NCBI GenBank assembly: GCA_036245805.1
Contig: BTRK01000006.1
Location: 17,888,365 to 17,952,364 of the forward strand
Length of the DNA: 64,000 bases
From: Pristionchus mayeri
Taxonomy: Eukaryota; Nematoda; Chromadorea; Rhabditida; Neodiplogasteridae
Direction: 5' to 3'
Numbering within the stretch: position 1 is the stretch's first letter; the number at the start of each line of letters is the position of its first letter. The translations under genes were made by a program, and so were the position numbers. Positions 55,879 to 64,000 of the stretch are shown piece by piece. The notes below the pieces were generated by a model that saw nothing but the letters and a program-made list of their open reading frames with translations, was not told the DNA's origin and did no database searches.

Positions 55879-58628
55879 ATGGCGATAAAATATCTGCACT
55901 TTTCTCAATTGGGGAATGAGAAAGTAGCAGGGCTATTGGACGACCACTCGCTGCAACATCTGAGGGAGGTATAGGTATCCCTTGACAGAGATTTTACAAA
56001 ATCGAAACACATGCCGATGGCAAAATATTACAAAAGTCGTATGTTTCAATCAGGGTCGATGAGATAGGCATAGCGGAATCTTGTTCCTGCATGGCCTAAT
56101 GCCGATCATTTTTTTTTCACGGATTATTAGAGGAATTAGCCAAATTATTCAATTATTAATGTTGTAGACAAACCAAGCTGTGAAGAAAAAAGTGGACGTT
56201 TCGATTTTGAATACTCGTGAAACAGTCGGTGTTTCATTTGCTATTGGACGATACAACAAGGTTGCAAAATTATGCCCGTTTCACGTTATTTTCATCTCTG
56301 CATTAAAAACTATTCCTTTGAGACAGTTGGAAACAAATATCACGTCGGAATTCTGCTCAAAAATCAAGGGGATTACTTATTGTGGACGATTTTCTTCGGA
56401 GCCCCTCATCCAGTGGCATTCGAACTATATTATTATACGGGCCAGTATGTGAGTATTAGCCCCCCCCCATATATCTATTGCTTAAAAATACGATGAAGTC
56501 AGCAAATAAAATTATCCCAACCTCCTTTTTCATTTTTTTCGTTCACGCTTGAGGTGGTATTTCGCATTGCTCAGGTTCATATTTAGCCAAGTGTTGAATT
56601 TTCTGTAAATTTTGCATTCGCTCTCCCTCTCCACACTGACATCAATTTCGACATGCATACAGGATTTGAATAATGATTGTGTGCAAATTATTTTTTATAT
56701 TTTTATTTCAGAATTTGACGCTTGGCAAGAAACAAGTAGACACGTTTTTGAAACGACTTCGGCAGTTGAACCAGAGAACGAAATTTGAATCGTTCTTTCT
56801 TCACAATAATGAACCCAAGATCGTGCGGAAGTATTCGAAATTCTTTGATGGAAAAGATGTGAATGTCATTTCTCTCTCGACCATCTGGTTAGTAGTAATT
56901 GATAACCAACGGACGTTATTTCCATTGTAGCCTTCCATATCTTGATGTGATCAAACAAATCAAGCCGCCACGTGTTGATTGCAGGAACGTCTTTATTACA
57001 AAAGGTGAAAAATACATGATTTGAATATCAAATTATCTACCTTCCAGATTCCATAGAGTTTATTCTAAATCTGGCAAATCTGGTGGATTCAATAAGTATT
57101 TCTGTAAATTCAGAAAGGCATAAAGGACGTCAAATTGAAGCACTAATTCGAGCCATTCTCAGTAGAAAATGCAATTATCTCGTTGCTGACTTCTCATCAT
57201 TCGGCGTTTGTTCGATGTCGAATAAGCATATCGAGTCTATGATTCAGGTATTATAATTCTATGCTTTGGAAATTGTGACTCTTATGTGGTGCGAAATAAT
57301 TTGTCTAAAATTATACAGTCGACCCGTTTAATCTATCAGAAATGTGCGAGAAAAGTTGCGTAAAAAGTTCGCGAACTTCTGAGGTGCGTGAAAACTGTTT
57401 CTCTTTAAAATACCGAGCTTACTTTAGTTTATTTTATATTTTATTTATCGTCCGCCACAAGGGCTCTTCATCAGCAGAGTGTTCGAGAATTCATAGAAAA
57501 TATAGAAATGATATGAGCAGGGGGAGAACGTTTTAATCAAAACAAGTTCGAAGAAAAGTTCACGAACTTTTCAACGAGCTCGATGAAAAAGGTCGATGAA
57601 AATCTGCGAGAAAAGTCAGAGAAAGGCGAGAGAGCGTGCATTTCTGAGAGAGGGAAAAGGAAGCTGTGATTGTTCACTTACTTTTCCCTCTCTCCTAAAT
57701 GCACGCTCTCTCGTCTTTCTCTGACTTTTCACGCAGCTCCTTGAAAAGTTCGTTAAAAACCGGCCTAAATTTGTTCGAAATTCGTACTTTTCTTTTGTTT
57801 TACTTATTTTTATCAATTATTTTTGCTTTTAACTTATGACTGCTTATAAGGACAACCTTCCCTCTGATGGAATAGCTTGACATTCCAGGTGGTGAAAGTG
57901 GTGACCCATAATCGAAAAAATTACTCCAACCGTGTTTACTTTCACTACGCTGTATTCTGAAGCTATTCCAGCTAAGGGAAGGTTGTCCTTCAAAGTATTC
58001 ATAAGCTAAACGCAAAAATAATCCCTAAAAATAAGTAAAACAAAAGGAAAGTACGAATTTCGAACATAGTTCGTCTTTTCATCGACCTTTTTCCTCGAGC
58101 TCGTTGAAAAGTTCGTGAACTTTTCTTCGAACTTGTTTTGATTAAAACATTCTCCCCTGCCCATATCATTTCTATATTTTCTATGAATTCTCGAACACTC
58201 TGCTGATGAAGAGCCCTTGTGGCGGACGATAAATAAAATATAAAATAAACTAAAGTAAGCTCGGTATTTAAAAGAGAAACAGTTTTCACGCACCTCAGAA
58301 GTTCGCGAACTTTTTACGCAACTTTTCTCGCACATTTCTGACAGATTAAACGGGTCGAGTATAATTTATACTATTCCAACTTCAGAGCCTCCATCATGTT
58401 GGGCAGAAAGTTCGATTCCACGCGCTGACCGAATCGGTCGCGCGAAATTATCAAGTCGGGATGTACGGTGTGCGCATTATGGAAGGGCGATTACCACACT
58501 ACAGACACGCTGCGATCGATCATCTGGAAATTCCTTCAAAATTACAATGTCTTCGTTCTTTTGATCAATTCCCCTTTCGCTACGAGGATGCATTACTGTT
58601 GCGATTTTTCATGTTTCACAAGTGCTAA
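55879..58628 (+). CDS. F-box-like family member D
   Basis: ATG 55879 begins MAIKYLHFSQLGNEKVAGLL with the conserved end QHLRE. Exon 2 from 56168 reads TNQAVKKKVDVSILNTRE. Exon 3 from about 56320 reads TVGNKYHVGILLKNQGDYLL and WTIFFG. Exon 4 from about 56713 reads NLTLGKKQVDTFLKRLRQLN and VRKYSKFFDGK. Further exons read LPYLDVIKQIKPPRVDC and AILSRKCNYLVADFSSFG to IQ at about 57247. The last exon (58386-58628) reads LHHVGQKVRFHALTES and runs on to TAA at 58628, longer at the C terminus than B or C (ends FFMFHKC). A 1.05-kb foldback element occupies the last intron without altering its splice sites. No internal stop is seen. Confidence 0.6.
57309..58368. mobile_element. Long inverted repeat LIR-7b in the last intron of member D
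   Basis: The end AATTATACAGTCGACCCGTT and its inverse (CGGGTCGAGTATAATT) delimit arms of about 0.5 kb around 57670. It shares terminal and internal blocks with LIR-7a (GACAACCTTCCCTCTGATGG, GAAAAGTTCGTTAAAAACCG, CCAACCGTGTTTACTTTCAC), but carries an extra segment near the ends (AAGGGCTCTTCATCAGCAGA, in both arms) that the other copy lacks, so these are two subtypes of one foldback family. Confidence 0.9.
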
Positions 58629-58756
58629 ATCAATAAACATGATGTGGGTAGTAATCACCATACTAATAATGCTTTGAAAAATTCCCTTAATTTATCCAGT
58701 TCAAACTTAGAATGAACTATCAAGGATCACAAAAATATATTGGGTTTTTGATCTAT

Positions 58757-58992
58757 GATTTTCTATCGACTTTCCCGTCCACAATCAATCAGTTGCGATT
58801 CGCCATCTTTTCTTCCAATTGAGAGTGATTGATTCGATTGGAAGATAAGAGGAATTGCACCTATCCCCATAGACTAATCCCCGAAATTTCTCAGAAGATC
58901 CAGAACGTCTCGCATCCTTTTTATCGTTATCACCACATTGGAAATCAGGCGATCAACTTATTTGTGATGGAGATCTTTGATGATCCAGTGTG
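58757..58992 (+). pseudogene. Fragment of a fifth F-box-like family member (last exon)
   Basis: After an acceptor (TTTCTCAG) an exon at 58895-58992 reads KIQNVSHPFYRYHHIGNQAI and NLFVMEIFDDPV-stop. It aligns with the C-terminal part of member B (RISNGIHPFKYLTVNHMNMP). No upstream exons of the same gene are seen. The preceding 58757-58890 and this exon are echoed in diverged form at 60729-60985, so the fragment was itself duplicated, and a foldback now lies between the two copies. Confidence 0.5.
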
Positions 58993-59008
58993 AGTAATGC
59001 CATGCTCT

Positions 59009-59139
59009 TTAGATGCTTCCTCTGCACTGGCAAAGATCCAAATTTCACAATCGAGAAGTTGCAAGAAAGATGAAGAGATGAAGAGAACAGAGGACAACGA
59101 AAACATTACACTGATAAATATTCATTCTTGACTATCTCA
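59009..59139. repeat. Direct repeat with 52189-52322
   Basis: Copy of the 3' flank of the small Lys-rich gene, immediately after the terminal-exon fragment. Matches include AGAGGACAACGAAAACATTA and CACTGATAAATATTCATTCT. Confidence 0.85.
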
Positions 59140-59272
59140 CTGTTAGTAGATATTACGCAGAATTTATATTTTACTTAATTGTTTTGAAACCCGAGCAATG
59201 AATCTTTTACATCTTACTGTCCTTTAGCCATGTAAATTCAATGAACGAGCATAAATCGGCTGCACTTTGACG

Positions 59273-60621
59273 CTTACAGTAGCGAGCATAATTCTATCAC
59301 ATTGGTGTTTTTCGAACATAACTTGCCTTAAACTTGTCCGATCTTCACGAAATTTCGGATACACTAACATTTTATGATTATCAATCTAACCGTGCATTCG
59401 ATGGGACTGGAAAGTTAGTGTACGGTAGGTCACTGAGAAATCGATATTTCGTGCAAAATCCGGTTTTTCGGTAAAATGCATGCCAAAAGTCTAGAATTAA
59501 ATATATATAAAGTTGAATTAGCAGGTTCGAAAAAGCATCTTTCGGGCTTTCGAATGCACCTTATAGATAAATGGTGAATCGATTTTTGGGATGTGGTAGA
59601 TCAATTCAAACTACTGTACTTTTTCGCACATTTATGGTTGTAACTTCTATTCTAAAAAAGAAATCGAGCTCAAATTTTTAGTATGACATATGCTGATGGT
59701 CCCCATATATATATGTACAAGTTTGGAGTTGGCTGGCTTCGATATCTCCGAAATACTCATTTTCAGTATGCCTTCAATTGACGAGCGGTCGCTTCTGTCT
59801 CGATTTTTTCCGACACTCGGAAAGTAATTTGAAGATTCTACAATGCATGGCGAATATGTCTGTGAAATTTGGTAACTATTTGTTACATTTCCTTAAAGAT
59901 ATGACACTTAGAATCTAGTAAATTTGGTCAAAAACAGGCCATTTTCGTACAAAATGTCCCTTTTTTGACCAAATTTAATAGATTCAAAGAGTCACATCTT
60001 TAAGGAAATGTGAGATAGAGTTACCAAATTTCACAGACATATTCGGCATGCATTGCCGAATCTTCAACTTACTCTCCGGGTGTCGGAAAAAATCGAGAAA
60101 TAAGCGACCGCTCGTCAATTGAAGGCATACTGAAAATGAGTATTTCGGAGATATCGAAGCCAGCCAACTCCAAACTTGTACATATATATGGGGACCATCA
60201 GCATATGTCATACTAAAAATTTGAGCTCAATCGCTTCTTTAGAATGGAAGTTACAACCATAAATGTGCTAAAAAGTACTGTAGTTTGAATTGATCTACCA
60301 CATCCCAAAAATCGATTCACCATTTATCTATAATTTGTGCATTGGAAAGCCCGAAAGATGCTTTTTCGAACCTGCTAAATCAACTTTGGATACATTTAAT
60401 TCTAGATTTTTGGCATGCATTTTACCGAAAAACCGGATTTTGCACGAAATATCGATTTCTCAGTGACCTACCGTACACTAACTTTCCAGTCCCTTCGAAT
60501 GTACGGTTAGATTGGTAATCATAAAATATTAGTGCATCCGAAATTTCGCGAAGATCGGACAAGTTTAAGGCAAGTTATGTTCGAAAAACACGAATGTGAT
60601 AGAATTATGCTCGCTGCTGTA
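59273..60621. repeat. Long inverted repeat LIR-9, arms of about 0.67 kb
   Basis: ACAGTAGCGAGCATAATTCT on the left pairs with AGAATTATGCTCGCTGCTGT on the right. CGAACATAACTTGCC, CATATATATGGGGACCATCA, TCGATATCTCCGAAATACTC and GACGAGCGGTCGCTTCTGTC type strings occur in both orientations around a centre near 59950. Mismatches are sparse. No open frame of interest. Confidence 0.9.
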
Positions 60622-60728
60622 TTCTTATTGTTTTGCAATTCAAATTTGTTGACTGAGATTCTAATTTTGAAATTTTGATAGTTGTTCATTTCAAGATTAG
60701 GGCTTTTTTCAAACATGCGAACTCTGAT

Positions 60729-60985
60729 TTTCCATCGCCTTTCCCGTCCAGAATCAATCAGTTCACAGTGCGATGCGCCACGTTTTCCTCTCATTGATAG
60801 TGATTGATTCGATTGGATGATAAGAGGGATTATGCCAATAGACTAATCTCCACTCCCGTACTTTCTCAGAAGGGCAATAAACTTATCAAAAATAGAAAAG
60901 ATAAAATACGTTCCACTTGATAATCCGGCTTACATCGTTATCGCCTTGACCGAAATCAGGCGATGAACTGATTTTAGACTGTGAT
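60729..60985. repeat. Diverged copy of 58757-58992
   Basis: CTTTCCCGTCCAGAATCAATCA, GTGATTGATTCGATTGGA and ATAGACTAATC, then ATCGTTATCGCC and GAAATCAGGCGATGAACT parallel the upstream fragment in order, but stops and indels destroy the reading frame. Confidence 0.6.
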
Positions 60986-60989
60986 CATT

Positions 60990-62400
60990 TATGAATCAAC
61001 GATCGGTGTCCCGTCAATCAGAATTTTTCCATAAGTCGTTTGGATGACAAAATGATCCCTTGAAATATTTTTAGATCAAAAGCAAATAATTTAATTGCAG
61101 ATCAGAAAACATGCAAGATTCGTCAGATTCCTTGTGGTCTAGCCGCTGCACTCGCACGCTCGCCTTTCATTGCGCATGGGAATTTTCCTCGCCAAAGTGA
61201 TAATGTGCAAAAGGTTGTTTTCGATCGGGTGTCGAGTGAACCCATTTACCATGTTTGATTTGTCTCCCTCTTTCACCAATGTTATGTCCTTCTCCGACCA
61301 TTTTAGAGGGTTTCTGCTGTATCTGCTATCTAGATGTTACCCATCCCTGCTATCTTCAAACTGGCGACATTGGAATCCACTTACGTAGACGGGAAGAGAG
61401 AGGGAGAGGTAGAGAGGGGGGGAGGCAGGGAGCTTGCAACGTTGATAGCAAATACATGGGCCGCTGAGTGATTAGTCCGATAAGCAGCTCCACTTATACC
61501 GTGCCTTCTCTTGCGGTCGCACTTTGCACTTTATTTCAGATTTGTTCCTGCAGATCTCGATGACTTTTTTCCAGTTCAATTTGTTCCTGATTCTTTTTTT
61601 TCGCATTTTAGGCGCTTCGTTTAAGCTTGTGTCAATCTTTATGTACAGGATGTACCTTGATAGAGTAAGAAAACTACGCTGTTTCAACTAAATCCGTTCT
61701 CATGTGACCTACTCGACCCTGATCTCCCAAAAACTTGCAAAATGCTGACAATAGGCAACTAATTTGCGTCATTATACAGCCTCCGAATCATCGATAAAGG
61801 GATTAGCGAGAGAGGCTTCTAATTTTCGGTCCCTTATCGTGCTCAAACACAGCCCCTGGAATGGGATTAGGCGCCTATAAACGGATTGCCGCCTGACTGG
61901 GTGCGGCATTTAGTAGTAAGGGGTACGATAGAATTCTTGTAGAGTGTAGAAAAAAACAGGGGACTCATGTTGGTCTAGAAACGTTTGTAACGAAACCCTA
62001 CCTAGCTTTTTGCAGAGTACCTCAATTTCCCTTGGCAGCCTATTTCCATTCAGACTATTCATTGCTCGTCTCAATGATAATGATCAAAATCTTTAGCTGA
62101 TTTACAACGAAAGAACATAGAAAGGTGACGATGAAGTGATTCAATGTATGATTGAGCTCTATAGAGTGGGTTTCGAGGATAATCCGCACCGCTTCACAAC
62201 CGCATTACGGGGTTATCGCTGTATTTCCCGGCGGTTCACTTTTTTGTCGGTTATATTTCACGATGCGCCTTTTGCCTGGCAGAAGATACTGATTCGTTCA
62301 TTGTATGCCCGTTAAATCATTCATTCCTTGTCACCGATAACTTTCTTGCCACCTTGCCATTGCTTTACTAATTAGTCGAACTAATTAACGATAATTAATT
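60990..62400. other. Intergenic, upstream of PLD-like gene
   Basis: No gene called. A purine tract (GGGAAGAGAGAGGGAGAGG) lies near 61390. Short frames on both strands lack splice partners. A trans-splice-like acceptor (TAATTTAG) abuts the ATG at 62408. Confidence 0.4.
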
Positions 62401-62407
62401 AATTTAG

Positions 62408-64000
62408 ATGGCGGCTAACATGCTGCTGGTGACTTTGCTGCCGACGCTCGTCACCTTTCTCGTCACTTCTGGCGTCTGGGTCGGCGTGAGTTGATCTTTG
62501 ATCTTTCCTTCAAATTCCTCCTGGCCAGTCAATTGTTGTTGTTTCGAAAAAGTCAAACTGCTAAAAATGTTAGTATTTCCAGATATTTTATCTTAGGTCT
62601 TTCGAACGCATCTCTGATCAGTGAACATTTGTGGGTAAAACCGCTGCTTCTAGGGAGCAAAAAGAGAATAGATTAGTCAGAGAATAAAATGTTAATAACG
62701 AGGAGAAGTGAACCTGATCTTTCTACTTTTATTCTTCCCTTGAATTAGCCTTAGATCTTTGATATATAATTATTCCCAAGAATGTTTCGTATTTTTTACA
62801 CGTCTCAGATTTGCCTCTCTCACCACAAAATACTCTGATAGTGGGCATGTAATTGAGCTCTGACCACGTGCTTTATGGCAGGGTTATGATTAGCCAGAGC
62901 AGGAACCAATGTTTCTTCCCATCTCTGAATCGTCGACCAATAAAAGTCGTGTGCTCTCCAGGGCTGGCTAGAAAATCAGAGATCAAAGCAAATCAGAGAG
63001 TCTAGGTGACAGGATCTCTGTAATGGCCGTCCTAGGCAACAATTTCCCTGACACCTCCTAAGAATCTCGGCGAGAATCGGACTGTGAATGGCTCATTAAT
63101 GTCAATGAATCCTCGTTAGAAAGCGTGTAAATGACGCGACCTAAAGGTTACGAATCTAGCACTCGGGGTAATAACTTGGGACACTAAAGAAGCACGAAAT
63201 ATATTCAAACTTCAATTCAAATAAATAAGCATTGTTCAGGTTTTCTTCATTGTCGGATTGAATAAGGACGGATCGACGAATAACTACTACTATGGTGAGA
63301 AGAATGATTCAGTTCACAGCCATGGAAAAATTCGACTGATTGTGATGCAAAATTTTCTGAGACTTCTGAACGAAGTGAAATCACATACCTCCTCGTGAAA
63401 TAGTCTCATAATGAGGAAAAAAACAATATTTGGCCCTGAAAAGGATCTCTCTCGTTGAAGGACCCGACGGCGCTAGCACCCCTTCGCCGTCCCTTCCTCC
63501 TCCCATCCCCTCGTATCCCCCGCTTGAGAGCTGCCCAGCTGCAGGCAATTACAGTGCGTGCAGCGCCGATTGCGAGTGAGTTGAAGTAAAAACGATTGAA
63601 TCGTGAATCCTAGGATGTCTACAAAGTCAGCTGAAATGGTTGTGACATTTTCAGTTTCCAAATCTGCGAGTCGGTTCCTTCCGATCTCTACCCGGGCGTG
63701 GATCGAGGCACTATGACTACCACGGACTGCTGGCTGAAGCTCATTCGTGAGCATCTGTTCTATCCAATCAAAATTCTTCAAACATAACGCATATCGAGCT
63801 CGAATGTTTACCAATTTTTGACATTCTGCATGCTCGCTTATCTGACCTGCGGGAGACACAATGAAGAAAGTAATTTCTTGCCATGCCATCCTTATTATGG
63901 AATCCGTTCAGAACTGGCTGAGAATGAGATCGTGATCGGCTCGTACTACTGGACTCTCCTAGTCGCCGAGACTCCAGAGTGCATCGATGATGATGGGAAT
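62408..64000 (+). CDS. PLD3/PLD4-like type II membrane protein, N-terminal part (cut by window end)
   Basis: Exons 62408-62485, 63240-63294, 63461-63575, 63655-63746 and 63912 to the edge join in phase. The protein begins MAANMLLVTLLPTLVTFLVT, a single signal-anchor helix running into VWVGVFFIVGLNKDG, then a Pro/Ser-rich stalk (STPSPSLPPPIPSYPPLE), then the lumenal domain start with CSADCDFQICESVP, WLKLIQLAENEIVIGSYYWT and LLVAETPEC. The order (short tail, one helix, Cys-rich start, ICESVP.., SYYWTL..) is that of the PLD3/PLD4 family, whose mammalian members are endolysosomal 5' exonucleases on single-stranded nucleic acid. The catalytic HKD motifs would lie beyond the window. An upstream non-coding exon cannot be excluded. 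Confidence 0.85.

Overview
This window reads as nuclear DNA of a free-living nematode. Genes are split into many small exons with nematode-style acceptors (TTTCAG and similar) and introns that are often only 40-100 bases. The recognisable families (a CSL/LAG-1 Notch-pathway factor, a serpentine-type 7TM receptor, a C6-like secreted protein, a PAN-like secreted protein, a PLD3/4-like protein, mariner elements) suit a nematode. The abundance of TACGGTA/TACCGTA repeats makes me think of a diplogastrid such as Pristionchus; that last step is inference. All gene models below were assembled by hand from splice signals and reading phase.

Region by region. 0.8-3.3 kb (-): an acidic, Ser-rich gene of about 14 exons, no family recognised. 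4.9-5.2 kb (+): first exon(s) of a possible secreted protein. 6.0-7.8 kb (+): a three-exon secreted Cys-rich (C6-like) gene with a TA-flanked mariner-like element inside intron 1. 8.0-9.6 kb (-): a secreted PAN-like gene. About 82 bases of this gene (intron end plus exon) reappear inside the neighbouring mariner-like element. 10.4-12.2 kb: a 1.75-kb long inverted repeat. 17.6-18.8 kb: a near-complete mariner with a frameshifted transposase. 19.3-25.0 kb (+): a long mucin-like gene of about 16 exons. 25.0-25.9 kb: a 165-base tandem repeat. 26.1-28.5 kb: another long inverted repeat. 28.6-30.3 kb (+): an unrecognised multipass membrane protein. 31.5-32.0 kb: a foldback element with an exact 8-base target duplication. 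37.8-40.4 kb (+): a nine-exon 7TM receptor.

32.6-59.0 kb holds four relatives (A to D) plus one terminal-exon fragment of an unfamiliar gene family with an F-box-like N terminus. In the middle of this array sits a 19-exon CSL (LAG-1/RBP-J/Su(H)) gene of 513 residues. Copy A carries an in-frame stop; B, C and D look mostly open. The window ends inside a gene for a type II membrane protein of the PLD3/PLD4 family (62.4 kb to the edge).

The most striking architecture is the number of foldback structures: about ten long inverted repeats with arms from roughly 0.2 to 0.8 kb, several of them in introns and two belonging to one family. Superimposed on this are a tRNA-derived SINE, tRNA-like sequences, a piggyBac-like MITE with TTAA ends, and a three-unit tandem array of palindromes. 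Together they suggest a fast-turnover chromosome-arm-like region where lineage-specific families expand beside a few conserved genes.
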